Made by a program: the position numbers and the translations under genes. Positions 42,984 through 52,472 of a stretch of 64,000 nt of DNA are shown piece after piece. Numbering within the stretch: position 1 is the stretch's first letter; the number at the start of each line of letters is the position of its first letter. The notes under the pieces were generated by a model. That model made no database searches, had not been told where the DNA came from, and worked only from the letters and a program-made list of their open reading frames with translations. This DNA comes from Micromonospora sp. Llam0 (lineage in GTDB: Bacteria > Actinomycetota > Actinomycetes > Mycobacteriales > Micromonosporaceae): the NCBI RefSeq assembly GCF_003751085.1, contig NZ_RJJY01000001.1, positions 5,828,001 to 5,892,000 of the forward strand, given 5' to 3'.

Positions 42984-44921
42984 CTAGTCGTACGCGACGA
43001 TCTCGGCGATCGACCACCAGTTGCTGCCGGATCCGGTCTGCACCACTTTGATGTAGCGGGCGGCGCGCCGGTCGAACGAAGCCACGGTCAGCTCACTGGT
43101 TCCCTTGCCGCTGGCCACCGGTCCGCCCCAGCTGACACCGTCGGTGGACAGATACACCTCGTACGCACGCGGATGGTCGGCACCGCCGGAGCGTAGGGCG
43201 ATCTGGCTGACCGACCGGACCGCCGACATGTCGACCGTGACAGCCATCCCGGGGGTCATCGCGGTTCCGCTGGTCCACCGCGTTCGGGCGTCGCCGTCAA
43301 GCATCTTCTGCGGGCCGTCCGAGTCGCCGGAACGCGACGAACTGGCGGTCCAACCGGCGCGGCTCAGCGCCGTACGGCTGCCGGGCAGCTGGTACATCTC
43401 GTCGAGCGCGGCGCCGGCGTCCGGGTCGAACTGGGAGTAGCCGCGGGCGTCACACTGACGTCCGGCGTTGATGCAGTGGCTGACCAGGGCTTCCAGGACC
43501 GGCATCTCCCATGCGTTGTAGAAGTCGTAGTGGAAGGAGAACCCGCGGCCGCTGGCGAGCTCGACCTGCGACATGTCACCGCTGACCGGGAAGGCCATCT
43601 TGAACTCGATCATCGGAACCGCCACCGGGTGGTCGTCCGGGCAGACACCGTCCACCGGATAGACGATGTGACTGACGTGGTCCGGGGTGTCGAGATGGCG
43701 CCCGTCCCAGCAGCTGGGCGCCTGCATTCTGATGTTCAGCTGGGTGCCCGCCGGGCAGGTCGCCGGGAAGTCGACGTTGTCGTAGCTGTCGCCGCACTCC
43801 CAGCCCTTCTGGTACGCGGGCGAGGCGACGAACTGGGCAGCGGTGGTCGTCGGGCTGCCGACCAGGAACCGCAATCCGGCCGGGAACGGGCGGACGCTGG
43901 TGTAGTCACGCACCCCGCTCTTGTAGTAGATGACCTGGTGACCGACCGGCGGCACCGGGGTGTCCCCGTTGAACAGGGTCGGCATCCAGTAGCCGGACCG
44001 GTCTCCCGGGACCCGGCACAGGGTTCCACCGGCCAGCAGCGACTGGGTGGTGCTCGCGGCGTCGGTGGTGGTGTTGCCCATGAAGGTGTGGTTGTGCGAG
44101 TCTCCCGGCCGGTTGGGGAAGACTATCGGGTCGTCCGACTTGAGGTGGCTGACCGCACAGTTCGCCTGGAATTCGCGGTGCGCCTTGCGGGGCGGGTTCG
44201 CCCGCGACGGGACCACTCCGGTCACCGGGGGATCGGCCAGGACGTAGTCACCTGGGCCGGGGCCGTGGTCGCCGGGTGAGGAGCCAGGGGCCGGCGTCCC
44301 GGGGTGCGACGTGTCCGGATCGGGCGTGCCCGGGGCGGCCGACGGCGAGTGGTCGTGGGTGGGGCTGGCCGACGCGCCCGGGGTGGCGTCGGACGCCAAC
44401 TGGCCGAACACTTGGAACTCCCACAGCGAATACCCGTACCTGGTGGCCCTGGTGATGCCGTGCATCCGCACGTACCGGCCCTGCCCGGTGATGTCGAGCC
44501 GCTGGACGCCGCCGGCACCGTCGGTGGTGCGGTAGATCGGCGCCCACGCCGAGCCGTCCACCGAAACCTGGATCTCGTACGCCGTGGCATGCGCGCTCTG
44601 CCAGTGCAGCACGGCCTGATCGACGTTCACCAGACCGCCGAGGTCGACCGCCAGCCATTGCGGGTCGCTGAAGGCGCTGGACCATCGAGTGTCGAGATCG
44701 CCGTCGACCGCAGCCGACGGCGACCAGTGGCGGCCCTCGGTACTCGACGCGGTTGCCGGCTTCCCCTGCGAAATCGGTGTCACGTCGGCGGCTGCCGTCC
44801 GCCACGGGCCGGCGACGGACCAAGACGCCGCAGCGGTCGTGCCGGCCAGGATCGCGGCTACCAGAAGGTACCGCCAGGGTCTGTTACGTCGCGCGGTCGC
44901 GGGCAGGGCTCGGGAGAACAT
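42984..44921 (-). CDS. Secreted DUF1996 protein with N- and C-terminal discoidin domains
   Basis: 645 aa from the ATG at 44921 (GGAGG just upstream; this avoids overlap with the anti-sigma gene). N-terminal signal ('RPWRYLLVAAILAGTTAAASW'). An F5/8C domain follows ('SSTEGRHWSPSAAVDGD..TRWSSAFSDPQWLAVDLG'), very similar to the one on the preceding membrane protein. A Pro/Ser linker leads into a DUF1996 domain (about 235-525: 'FQANCAVSHLKSDDPIVFPNRPGDSHNHTFMGN', 'SCWDGRHLDTPDHVSHIVYP', His-rich), and a second, more divergent F5/8C domain closes the protein ('DGPQKMLDGDARTRWTSG'). DUF1996 proteins are secreted in actinomycetes and fungi; their activity is not established to my knowledge. Probably a wall- or glycan-associated exoprotein. 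Confidence 0.88.
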   Translation of the reverse strand: MFSRALPATARRNRPWRYLLVAAILAGTTAAASWSVAGPWRTAAADVTPISQGKPATASSTEGRHWSPSAAVDGDLDTRWSSAFSDPQWLAVDLGGLVNVDQAVLHWQSAHATAYEIQVSVDGSAWAPIYRTTDGAGGVQRLDITGQGRYVRMHGITRATRYGYSLWEFQVFGQLASDATPGASASPTHDHSPSAAPGTPDPDTSHPGTPAPGSSPGDHGPGPGDYVLADPPVTGVVPSRANPPRKAHREFQANCAVSHLKSDDPIVFPNRPGDSHNHTFMGNTTTDAASTTQSLLAGGTLCRVPGDRSGYWMPTLFNGDTPVPPVGHQVIYYKSGVRDYTSVRPFPAGLRFLVGSPTTTAAQFVASPAYQKGWECGDSYDNVDFPATCPAGTQLNIRMQAPSCWDGRHLDTPDHVSHIVYPVDGVCPDDHPVAVPMIEFKMAFPVSGDMSQVELASGRGFSFHYDFYNAWEMPVLEALVSHCINAGRQCDARGYSQFDPDAGAALDEMYQLPGSRTALSRAGWTASSSRSGDSDGPQKMLDGDARTRWTSGTAMTPGMAVTVDMSAVRSVSQIALRSGGADHPRAYEVYLSTDGVSWGGPVASGKGTSELTVASFDRRAARYIKVVQTGSGSNWWSIAEIVAYD

Positions 44922-44997
44922 CCGGCCTCCAAGGCTCGTTCGGGTCGACGCGGGCGCGTCTCGCTCCGCATTGCAACCCGGTCGATCCGGCAGCGGC

Positions 44998-45408
44998 TCA
45001 GGGCTGGCGTACCGGCGGGCAAGTCGCGGGGGTTCCCTCGGGAGCACCGGACACCTCGGAGGTGCCGCTGTCCCCGACGGTCCGCCGGCCCGGTGGCGAA
45101 AGGCGAGGCCTGCGCCGGTCACGGGCACCGGCCAGCAGGTCGGATCGACAGCGGGTCGGCACGACCGGAAGGGGTCCGAAAGAGCCGGCGCGGGTGGTCG
45201 GCGCTGGTCCGTTCGGGCCGCCTGCCACCTCCGAGCGGCGCAGCAGCTTCAGGGCGACGGCCACCGAACGCAAGCTGGTCACCGACTCCCGACACGACCG
45301 GCAGCCGGTGAGGTGTCTACGAATCGACTCCGCCTGGTCCAGGCTTCCGAGTACGTATGCGCCGAGCAGACTCTGCGTCGCCGAGTCGCCGCATGCTCCG
45401 CCGATCAT
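44998..45408 (-). CDS. Small soluble zf-HC2 anti-sigma-like protein
   Basis: 136 aa. The N-terminal half is a ZAS/zf-HC2 domain ('LLGAYVLGSLDQAESIRRHLTGCRSCRESV', H-x3-C-x2-C). The remainder is basic, Pro/Gly-rich and low-complexity, with no membrane segment, unlike the RskA-like proteins nearby. The start is uncertain: an upstream ATG at 45450 is in another frame and stops after 14 codons. No sigma gene is adjacent. It may be a truncated anti-sigma remnant or a soluble regulator. Confidence 0.55.
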   Translation of the reverse strand: MIGGACGDSATQSLLGAYVLGSLDQAESIRRHLTGCRSCRESVTSLRSVAVALKLLRRSEVAGGPNGPAPTTRAGSFGPLPVVPTRCRSDLLAGARDRRRPRLSPPGRRTVGDSGTSEVSGAPEGTPATCPPVRQP

Positions 45409-45527
45409 CCGTCCAGCCGATCCGGAGCGTTGTCATCTGTGGTGTTCATGCCTCTACCTTCAGCGAGACGATTGTTCAGTCAGTTAACGAGCGGGGAACG
45501 AGGGCAGTTCAAGCTGAACACTACGAA

Positions 45528-47957
45528 CTATTTCGTCGAGCTGACCTCACGTACGTCATTCACCGCGACCGGCAGATCCTCGACGGTGAGCAGGGCAAGA
45601 TCAGCGTTGCTGACCTCGTCGGCGGCGGCCAGCCGGGACGCCTGCATGTCGGCCATCCGTTCGAACACCTTCCTGGCTTCCCGGCCGTTGCCGAACGTCC
45701 CGTCCTTGGGGATGTGATCGAAGTACGCCAACAACGCCGAGGCCGCGGCCGGGTCGAGTTGGTAGTCGTGTCCGGCACACTGGTTCTCGACGATCGTCAC
45801 CAGCTCCGCCGGGCTGTAGTTGGCGAACTCGATGGTGCGGCTGAATCTGGATTCCAGCCCGGGGTTGGCCCGCAGGAACCGCTCCATGTCGGCCGAGTAG
45901 CCGGCCGCGATCACCACCACGTCGTCCCGGTGGTCCTCCATCAGCTTGACCAGCGTGTCGATGGCTTCCCGGCCGAAGTCCGGGCCGGTGCCGCCTCGGC
46001 TGTTGCTCAGGGTGTACGCCTCGTCGATGAACAGCACCCCACCGAGTGCCGAGTTGAACGCCTCAGTGGTCTTGATCGCCGTACCGCCGATGATCTGCGC
46101 GACCAGGTCGGCGCGGGCCACCTCCACCAGGTGGCCTTTGCGCAGCACGCCGAGCTCGGCCAGAATCCGGCCGTAGAGCCGGGCGATGGTGGTCTTGCCG
46201 GTGCCGGGTGAACCGGCGAAGACCAGGTGGCGTGCCATCGGAGGGGCGGACAGCCCGGCCTCCTGGCGACGCTTGGACATCTTGTTCAAGTTGATCAAAG
46301 AGGTCACTTCCTGTTTGACGCCGCTCAACCCGACCAGCGACTGCAGCTCACGCAGCGGGTCGGATCCTCGCGCCACCGGCTGCCGTTCCTCCCCGGTTGC
46401 CGCCGCCGGTCCGGCCGAGGCCCCGGCGGTCGTACCGTAGGCGTCCGGCAGCCGGTTACGGCTGCTGGTCAGCCCGTCAACGGTCAACTGGGCATCCGGA
46501 TCGTGCTGCCGCAGACCGGAGCCCTCGTTGTCGCGCACCTGGCAACCCGTCAGCCGCACCGCACCCTGGGTGCGCACGACGATGCCGTCGCCGGCGTTCG
46601 CGGTGAACTCCGAGTCGACGACCGTCGCGGACGCGCCCACCCCCAGGTCCAGGCCGGCACCGTCCGCGTCGTGCACCCGGCAGGCCGTCAGGGAGACGCT
46701 CGCCCCGGAGCCGATCCGCATCCCCTCGGCACCCGCTCCGGCGATCTCGGAATCGGTGAACGACGCGACGGCATCGGCGATCTCGACTCCGACGGATCCG
46801 CCGCGCAGACTCAGCCCCGCCACCGACGTCTGTGCTCCCCCGCCGATCGCCATGCCGACGCCACCGCACCGATCGATCGTGACGTTGTCGAAACGGCCGC
46901 GTGCGCCGTCGACGACCTCGATCGCCGGGCCGCCGCAGCCGTGTACCTCCAACCGGTGCAGCAAGGGATCGGCACCGCCGTCCAGGCGTACCCCGACGCC
47001 GGTGCAGTCGCTGACCACCATGCCGGTCAGCTCCGGCGTGCTCCGGTCGCCGATGCTCACGCCGACACCGGCGACGCTGGTGGCGGCGCAGCCCTCCAGC
47101 CGGCCGGCGGATCGACCGCTGAAGCGGAAGCCGCTGCGCCGGGTGCCGCTGACCCGGCACCGGCGCAGCGTCGGCGCGCTCCGCTCACCGGTGAAGACAC
47201 CGTCGGCGGCGCTCCCGTCCACCAAGCAGTCCTCCAGCACCGACGCTCCGGTGGTGGCGAGATAGACACCGACGCCCTTGGTCTTACGCACCGTCAACCG
47301 GCGTACGGTGACCTCGGACTGTTGCTCGGCGGCGAGCGCCGGCTTGGTCGTACCGCTGATCTCGGAATCTTCGATCGAGATGCGGCCGTGGCCGTTGAGG
47401 CAGATGCCGTTGCCCCTGGCTTCCCGCACGGTGCAGGCACGGACCCGCAGTGCGCCGTGCTCGGCGACGACCACACCTGAGGTGCCGAGCTGCTCCACCC
47501 GGCAGTCGTCGAGCATGCTGCCAGCCGCCGACGTCACCACCACCCCGGCACCGACCTGGTTGGTGACCCGGCTGCCCCGCATGGTCAGCGAACCCTGGTC
47601 GCGGACGAAGACCGCCGCCCAGGCGGATGCCGTCAGCTCGCACTCGGTGACGCTCAACTGGCCCGAGGTGAGGGCCAGCGCAGGGCTGTCACTGTCCGCC
47701 GCGACGATCGTCAGCCCGGACAGAGCGGCCGACTCGGCGGCGAGCACCACCGGGATCCCCGACTGGGGGGTTACCCGTACCGTGCCCGGTCCGTCCTGCG
47801 CCGCGATGGTGACGATCTTCGTCAGGACCAGATTCTCGCTGTAGCTGCCCGGTTGTACGGTGATCACCGATCCGTCCACGGCAGCACGCAGCGCCTCACC
47901 GAGAGTCCGGTACCCAGATCCCGCCGACTGGCTGACGGTAATCCTGCGCTGACTCAT
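45528..47957 (-). CDS. Right-handed beta-helix fused to EccA/CbxX-type AAA+ ATPase (second paralog)
   Basis: 809 aa, ATG start with AGGTAGGG upstream. Residues about 10-490 are PbH1 beta-helix repeats ('G(V/I).V...A...L.DC.V...G..GV'); about 530-800 form the AAA+ module: '[14 protein letters not shown]', Walker A GSPGTGKT (582-589), Walker B '[11 protein letters not shown]', 'SRFSRTIEF', and '[14 protein letters not shown]'. The architecture matches the 862-aa protein at 26.2-28.7 kb. It is the last gene of the eccD-eccB operon, the place where eccA-like genes occur in some ESX loci. Probably a cytosolic T7SS substrate chaperone/unfoldase; the beta-helix replaces the usual TPR domain. Confidence 0.93.
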   Translation of the reverse strand: MSQRRITVSQSAGSGYRTLGEALRAAVDGSVITVQPGSYSENLVLTKIVTIAAQDGPGTVRVTPQSGIPVVLAAESAALSGLTIVAADSDSPALALTSGQLSVTECELTASAWAAVFVRDQGSLTMRGSRVTNQVGAGVVVTSAAGSMLDDCRVEQLGTSGVVVAEHGALRVRACTVREARGNGICLNGHGRISIEDSEISGTTKPALAAEQQSEVTVRRLTVRKTKGVGVYLATTGASVLEDCLVDGSAADGVFTGERSAPTLRRCRVSGTRRSGFRFSGRSAGRLEGCAATSVAGVGVSIGDRSTPELTGMVVSDCTGVGVRLDGGADPLLHRLEVHGCGGPAIEVVDGARGRFDNVTIDRCGGVGMAIGGGAQTSVAGLSLRGGSVGVEIADAVASFTDSEIAGAGAEGMRIGSGASVSLTACRVHDADGAGLDLGVGASATVVDSEFTANAGDGIVVRTQGAVRLTGCQVRDNEGSGLRQHDPDAQLTVDGLTSSRNRLPDAYGTTAGASAGPAAATGEERQPVARGSDPLRELQSLVGLSGVKQEVTSLINLNKMSKRRQEAGLSAPPMARHLVFAGSPGTGKTTIARLYGRILAELGVLRKGHLVEVARADLVAQIIGGTAIKTTEAFNSALGGVLFIDEAYTLSNSRGGTGPDFGREAIDTLVKLMEDHRDDVVVIAAGYSADMERFLRANPGLESRFSRTIEFANYSPAELVTIVENQCAGHDYQLDPAAASALLAYFDHIPKDGTFGNGREARKVFERMADMQASRLAAADEVSNADLALLTVEDLPVAVNDVREVSSTK

Positions 47958-47996
47958 GCTCGCCCTACCTCCATTTGACGGCCACCACCAGCCGGA

Positions 47997-48311
47997 TCAG
48001 TTGTCCGGCCTCAGTCTCTTGCTGTTCTCTTCGTCCAACTTTTCGAACTCGTCGATCGCCCCAACGCCCTCCTCGCTGAGGCCGGTCAGGCCCTCGACCA
48101 CGAACCCGACGGCTTTCAGCGTGTCCTTGGCGTTCTCTTCACGCTGTCCGGCGAAGGGCCTGCCGTAATCGTCATTGCCCCACGGCTCAACCACAGTAGA
48201 CCGAATGTTGTACACGCCGGACAGGGCGACGTCGAGGTCCTTGCCGACTTCGCCGAGCACGCGGAACATCCGTCGCGCGCCGTCCGGATCGATCCTGGTC
48301 TCGTCAGCCAT
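47997..48311 (-). CDS. WXG100-family protein
   Basis: 104 aa from the ATG at 48311, which overlaps the end of the YbaB gene by 8 bases; a longer in-frame start at 48377 lies fully inside that gene. Two helices are linked by 'VVEPWGNDDYGRPF', a W-G-x variant of the WxG turn, with a C-terminal charged helix ('AIDEFEKLDEENSKRL'). Size and layout fit ESAT-6-like secreted proteins. It sits between YbaB and the beta-helix-AAA+ gene, the position of small Esp/Esx genes in ESX-1-like operons. Confidence 0.78.
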   Translation of the reverse strand: MADETRIDPDGARRMFRVLGEVGKDLDVALSGVYNIRSTVVEPWGNDDYGRPFAGQREENAKDTLKAVGFVVEGLTGLSEEGVGAIDEFEKLDEENSKRLRPDN

Positions 48312-48771
48312 CGCCGCGACCCTGCTGTCCGGCCTGTCCGGCCTGTTCGGCGGCCCGGACGATCCCGGGCAGATCAATGGCCGAGGTCATCAGACCGCCG
48401 ACGACGTCGTTGAGGTCGACCTTGCCGGCTGCCAGGTCGCCGAAGTTGACGCCCGGCAGCACGTCGCGGCCGGCCATTGTGTCGATCTTGGAAAAGGCCT
48501 GGGACCGGCCGCGCCGGACGACGTCCAGCAGCATCTCGGCGAGCTCGTTCGGCGCCATCGTGCGGTACTTGGTGTTGTTGACCGTGAACCGGACCAGTTC
48601 ACCCCGGCCGTCGAAGGTCGCCGTGAGCATCTTGTTCGCGGACTCGACCGTCGTACTCGCCTCGTTCATCTTGCGCTGGAACTCCGCCAGCTTGCGCTGC
48701 TCCTCTGCGAGCAGGGCGAACATCGATTCAAGTTGACCCGACACTCGCATCGGGCCGTCCTCGTCAGCCAT
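48304..48771 (-). CDS. YbaB/EbfC-family protein of the T7SS operon (EspL-like)
   Basis: 155 aa, ATG start; overlaps the upstream gene's end and the downstream gene's start by 8 bases each. It has the YbaB core: an N-terminal coiled-coil helix ('LLAEEQRKLAEFQRKMNEASTTVES'), then 'TATFDGRGELVRFTVNN' strands, then a helix. The C-terminal ~55 residues are extra compared with stand-alone YbaB. In mycobacterial ESX-1, EspL is a YbaB-like protein that stabilises EspE/EspF and affects expression, so a chaperone or regulatory role is likely here. Nucleoid binding is the alternative. Confidence 0.85.
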   Translation of the reverse strand: MADEDGPMRVSGQLESMFALLAEEQRKLAEFQRKMNEASTTVESANKMLTATFDGRGELVRFTVNNTKYRTMAPNELAEMLLDVVRRGRSQAFSKIDTMAGRDVLPGVNFGDLAAGKVDLNDVVGGLMTSAIDLPGIVRAAEQAGQAGQQGRGDG

Positions 48772-49708
48772 TGCGGTCTCCCTTCGTGAACTTACGGAAC
48801 TCCCGGTTCAACCCTTCCCGCACTTCCTCCTGGGCCTTCTCGATCCGGGCCCGTTTGCCGAGGACGTTCCAGCCCTCGTCCTGTGCACCCCAGGCGCTCG
48901 AGTCGCCCTGTACCGCGCTGGTGGCCCGCCGCTGCTGGGAAAAGGTGTCCTGCTGCACACCTCCTGCACCGCCCATGCCCATGCCACCCATTCCACCCAT
49001 TCCCATGCCGCCCATCGGCATCGGCATCATCGGCATGCCGCCGCCACCGCCCGCCGGTGGTGGCGGTACCAGCTCGCTGGGCTGACCGGCCCCGAGCGCT
49101 GGTCCTACCGGCCGGAACAGCTCGACATCAGCGTCCGATCCGGATGCCAGGACGACCCTCTCGTCCTGGTCGCGGGCCTGCCGACTCAGGTCGGCGCCGA
49201 TCGACGGTTCGTCGACGGACGCCAGCGTCGGCGGGGACGTGCCACCCAGTGCCCGGCCAATGTCCTGGTACGCCGCCGCGATGTCGTGCAGGACGAGTTG
49301 CGCCCGCTCGTCGTACCCGCCGACCAGGCTGGGGTCGGCAGCGCGCAGGGCCTGGAGTTCACGCACCCGCGCCTGACCGGCCGCGAGCGCGTTCGCGGTA
49401 CGCCGCAACTGTTGCCCGTACTCGCCCTCGTCGAGGGTGTGCAGCAGTTCTCGGGTCCGGCGCAGCGGCTCACCCAGTCGTGACGCGTCGATGTCGCCAC
49501 CCGGCCAGGCGATGCCGGCTCCCTCACCCTGCCAGTAGTCCTCCAGCCTGCTCAGGGTCCGTTCCGCTGTGACGGCGATGGTCCGCAGACTACGCCGCGC
49601 GTCGTCCAGCAGTCCGGCCCCGCGCTCGACCTCCGCGAAATCGGCCGCGCCGAGCGCTGCGGCCACCTCGTCGAGGGTGCACGGCCTGCCGCTTCCCACC
49701 TCACCCAT
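48764..49708 (-). CDS. EspB/PPE-like secreted protein with Met/Gly-rich segment
   Basis: 314 aa, ATG start 2 bp after the preceding stop. Residues about 1-185 are helical and PPE/WXG-like, with 'LEDYWQGEGAGIAWPGG' holding a W-x-G turn and a long helical bundle after it. A Pro-Gly hinge and a ~30-residue stretch made almost only of Gly, Met and Pro (about 220-250) precede a charged tail ('KRARIEKAQEEVREGLNREFRKF'). The Met/Gly-rich linker and the T7SS operon position fit an EspB- or PPE-type substrate. No closer family is recognised. Confidence 0.72.
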   Translation of the reverse strand: MGEVGSGRPCTLDEVAAALGAADFAEVERGAGLLDDARRSLRTIAVTAERTLSRLEDYWQGEGAGIAWPGGDIDASRLGEPLRRTRELLHTLDEGEYGQQLRRTANALAAGQARVRELQALRAADPSLVGGYDERAQLVLHDIAAAYQDIGRALGGTSPPTLASVDEPSIGADLSRQARDQDERVVLASGSDADVELFRPVGPALGAGQPSELVPPPPAGGGGGMPMMPMPMGGMGMGGMGGMGMGGAGGVQQDTFSQQRRATSAVQGDSSAWGAQDEGWNVLGKRARIEKAQEEVREGLNREFRKFTKGDRNG

Positions 49709-49710
49709 GG

Positions 49711-52377
49711 TCAGTCACGACCCAGCGCCTTGCTGGAGGCCGCATCGGTGTCGTCCTCACCCCACATGCCGTCCTCCCCGACCAGCCAGGTGTTGCGCTC
49801 CCGGTCCCGGTCCCCCTGCTGGCCCGCTCCGCCACCCATCGGCGGAGACATCGGCATCCCCGATCCGCCGGCCGGCGTCATCGGGGACAGCGACATGGGC
49901 GACGACGTGGTGGGGGCGAGGCTGCCCTCGGTCACCGGTGCCAGCTCCAACGGTGCAGGTTCGTCGCCCTCGTCACCGCGATCACTTTCGTTGCTTCCAT
50001 CGCCGCCGGAGCCGCCGCCGCCCGAACCGCGGTGGTCCTCGCCGCCTTCGTTGAGCCGGCCGTCGGTCTCCGCGCCGGTGAGGAAGTCCGAGATGGTGGT
50101 GTGGTCGCCGTCCTCTTCGATCAGTTCGTCGAGAACTTCGTCGACGGCTTCCTTGGCATCGGTCAGCGCCTCCACCCGTGCCTCGCGATCCGCCTCGGTC
50201 GCACCCTCGCCCTCGCCGGCCAGCTCCTTCTCGATCAGCTCGTCGATCGATTCGTTGACCGCTTCCTGGGCCTCCGCGAACGCGTTGTCACGGGCCTCCT
50301 CCAGCAGATCAGGAGTGCCGTCGCCATCCTTGTCCTCGTCGCCGTCCTCGTCGCCGTCCTCGCCGTCGCCGTCTTCGATCGGGCCATCCGATATGAGGTC
50401 GTCGATGGCGTCGTCAGCAGCGCGTTTCGCGTCCTCCAGTGCGTCCTTGCGTGCCTGCTCCTCGTCGTCGTCCGATCTGTCGTCGTCTCCCGACTCGCCA
50501 TCCGAGTCGCTCACCCCGTCGATCGCCTGGCCGGCCGCCTCCTTGGCCTTGTCGAGCGCCTCATCGACCGCGGCGTCGTCGCTGGAAAGGCCACCGATGG
50601 CGTCGTCGACAGCGTCCTGGGCCTGCTTGAGCGCCTGCTCCCGGGCCGTCTCTGGCGACACCTCGCCAGCGCCCTGATCAGCCAGGTCGTCGATAGCCTC
50701 CCCGGCGGCCTCACGGGCGTCCTCCAGCGCCTGCTGCCGGGCCTCGTCGACCTCGGGATCACCGGTCGACTCGGTGCCGAACAGATCCTTGATGGCGTCG
50801 TCGGCCGCTTGGCGCGCGTCGTCCAACGCCTCGTCCCGAGCTTGCTCGGCAGCCGGATCCGACGACGAGGTGGGTGGAGGTTCGCCGGCGCCGCCGCCGA
50901 TCAGGTCGTCGATCGCGTCGTTCGCGGCCTTCTGGGCATCCTCCAGCGCCTGGTTGCGAGCCTCCTCGGCTTCACTCGGGCTGGAACCCGAACCGCGGGA
51001 GCCACCAGTTTTACTGCCCGGCGTACCGCCGCCCGGGGTACCGCCAGGAGTACCGCCGCCCGGGGTACCGCCAGGGACGCCACCAACCGTCTCGCCAGGT
51101 GTACCGCCCCCTGCCGGATCCATCAGGTCGTCGATGGCTTCGTCGGCAGCCTTGCGGGCGTCCTCCAGCGCCTGGTTGCGAGCGTCGGCGGCCGGATCGC
51201 CACCGGGAACGCCGGAGCCGCCAGAGCCCTCGGTTGGTGGAGCGTCTTCCTCACCGAGTTTGTCGATGGCATCGTTCGCGGCGTTCTTCGCATCGTCCAG
51301 CGCCTGCTTGCGCGCCGCATCGTTGTCCCCGCCCGGGATTCCCGAACCGCCGCCGCTACCGGGACCAGCGCCCTCCTCGGTTCCACCACCGCCCGGCGAC
51401 TCGTCAGCTAGATCGTCGATGGCCTGCTGGGCGGCTTCGTTCGCGTCGTCCAGTGCGGCGTCGTACTCCGGGTCGCCGGTCTTGAGGTCCTCGATGGCGT
51501 CGTCGACAGCGTCCTTGGCTTCGTCGAGCGTCTCCTCACGGACGTCATCGCCACCTTCGCCCTCGCCCCTTTCGTCGCCCTCTTCGTCGCCGTCGCCTTC
51601 GCCCTCGTCTCCAGCCCCTTCGTCGTTTCCACCTTCGCCCTCGTCGCCGCCGTTCTCGTCGCCGTCGCCTTCACCTCCGCCCTCTTCGTCGCGATTGTCG
51701 TTGCTGGTGGTGTCGATCGGATCCAGCAGCCCGATCTGCAGCTTCGTCATCCGGCCGCCGATATCACGGAAATCGTCGGACAGCTCCATGAGCCGGACCC
51801 GGACGTTCGACACGATCCATTGGTTAGCGGCCCTGACCGCCGCCTTCTCGGCCCGTTCTATGTCATTCGCTTTTGCCTGACCCGCACCGGAAACACCGTC
51901 GTAGATCTCCTCGACCATTCGCCGCGCGTCTGCCTTCAACGCCGCGCGCAGATCCTGACCAATATCGATGATCCGCCAGTAGGAACCCTTAAAGTCGAAG
52001 AGAGTCTGGCGGATGTCGTCCACATGTTTGTAGTAGCGACTACCTTCGAGGACGTTGAACACACCCTCGCGACTCTTACGCTTCAGCTCGGCGACGTGCT
52101 CGGTGAAGGCGGTTGCGGCCTCACCGGCGAAGATCGGCGAATCACCGGAAGTCAGCTTGTTGACCTGGTCGGTGAGGTCCTCGAGGATGTCCTCGAGAGC
52201 CGTGATGGACCGCTTGACCGCCTCGGCGGCTTCACCCCACGGCTTCGACACGTTGAGGTCCATACTCTTGATGTCAGAGATATAGTCCTCGATGTCCTCC
52301 ATGCTCTGGATCTGCGCGAACGTCTGACCCATGGGAGGGCTCTTCTCGTCGAAGGTCCCGACTTCACCAACGGCCAC
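49711..52377 (-). CDS. 888-aa T7SS substrate with 12 acidic helical repeats
   Basis: GTG start at 52377 (GGGCGGGG upstream); an ATG 15 codons later is also possible. Residues about 1-215 form a WXG100/LXG-like helical bundle ('VSKPWGEAAEAVKRSITALEDILEDL', 'GEAATAFTEHVAELKRKS'). An extremely Glu/Asp/Gly-rich stretch (about 225-275) follows, then twelve copies of a 16-residue motif, A-L-x-D-A-x-x-A-A-x-D-A-I-D-D-L, separated by variable Gly/Pro/acidic spacers (about 280-750). The C-terminus has a Met/Pro/Gly region and 'RNTWLVGEDGMWGEDD'. The protein is strongly acidic and likely secreted. The repeats suggest an extended, possibly ion-binding helical rod. No characterised homolog is recognised. 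Confidence 0.82.
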   Translation of the reverse strand: MAVGEVGTFDEKSPPMGQTFAQIQSMEDIEDYISDIKSMDLNVSKPWGEAAEAVKRSITALEDILEDLTDQVNKLTSGDSPIFAGEAATAFTEHVAELKRKSREGVFNVLEGSRYYKHVDDIRQTLFDFKGSYWRIIDIGQDLRAALKADARRMVEEIYDGVSGAGQAKANDIERAEKAAVRAANQWIVSNVRVRLMELSDDFRDIGGRMTKLQIGLLDPIDTTSNDNRDEEGGGEGDGDENGGDEGEGGNDEGAGDEGEGDGDEEGDERGEGEGGDDVREETLDEAKDAVDDAIEDLKTGDPEYDAALDDANEAAQQAIDDLADESPGGGGTEEGAGPGSGGGSGIPGGDNDAARKQALDDAKNAANDAIDKLGEEDAPPTEGSGGSGVPGGDPAADARNQALEDARKAADEAIDDLMDPAGGGTPGETVGGVPGGTPGGGTPGGTPGGGTPGSKTGGSRGSGSSPSEAEEARNQALEDAQKAANDAIDDLIGGGAGEPPPTSSSDPAAEQARDEALDDARQAADDAIKDLFGTESTGDPEVDEARQQALEDAREAAGEAIDDLADQGAGEVSPETAREQALKQAQDAVDDAIGGLSSDDAAVDEALDKAKEAAGQAIDGVSDSDGESGDDDRSDDDEEQARKDALEDAKRAADDAIDDLISDGPIEDGDGEDGDEDGDEDKDGDGTPDLLEEARDNAFAEAQEAVNESIDELIEKELAGEGEGATEADREARVEALTDAKEAVDEVLDELIEEDGDHTTISDFLTGAETDGRLNEGGEDHRGSGGGGSGGDGSNESDRGDEGDEPAPLELAPVTEGSLAPTTSSPMSLSPMTPAGGSGMPMSPPMGGGAGQQGDRDRERNTWLVGEDGMWGEDDTDAASSKALGRD
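50123..51541 (-). repeat. Twelve diverged 48-bp repeat units in the 888-aa gene
   Basis: Twelve occurrences of a ~48-bp unit encoding (A/T)L(D/E)(D/E)A..A.(D/N)(D/E)AIDDL, with spacers of about 6-45 codons. Units 4-6 are closest to each other, so expansion was partly recent. The start and end mark the first and last clear unit. Confidence 0.8.
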
Positions 52378-52472
52378 GACTCACCCCGCCCGGAACATCG
52401 AAAGAACATCCATTGTCACCAACGCCTAAGGGCTGCCGGGGTACCCGTGGGCCCCCGGCGCCATTCGACCCA

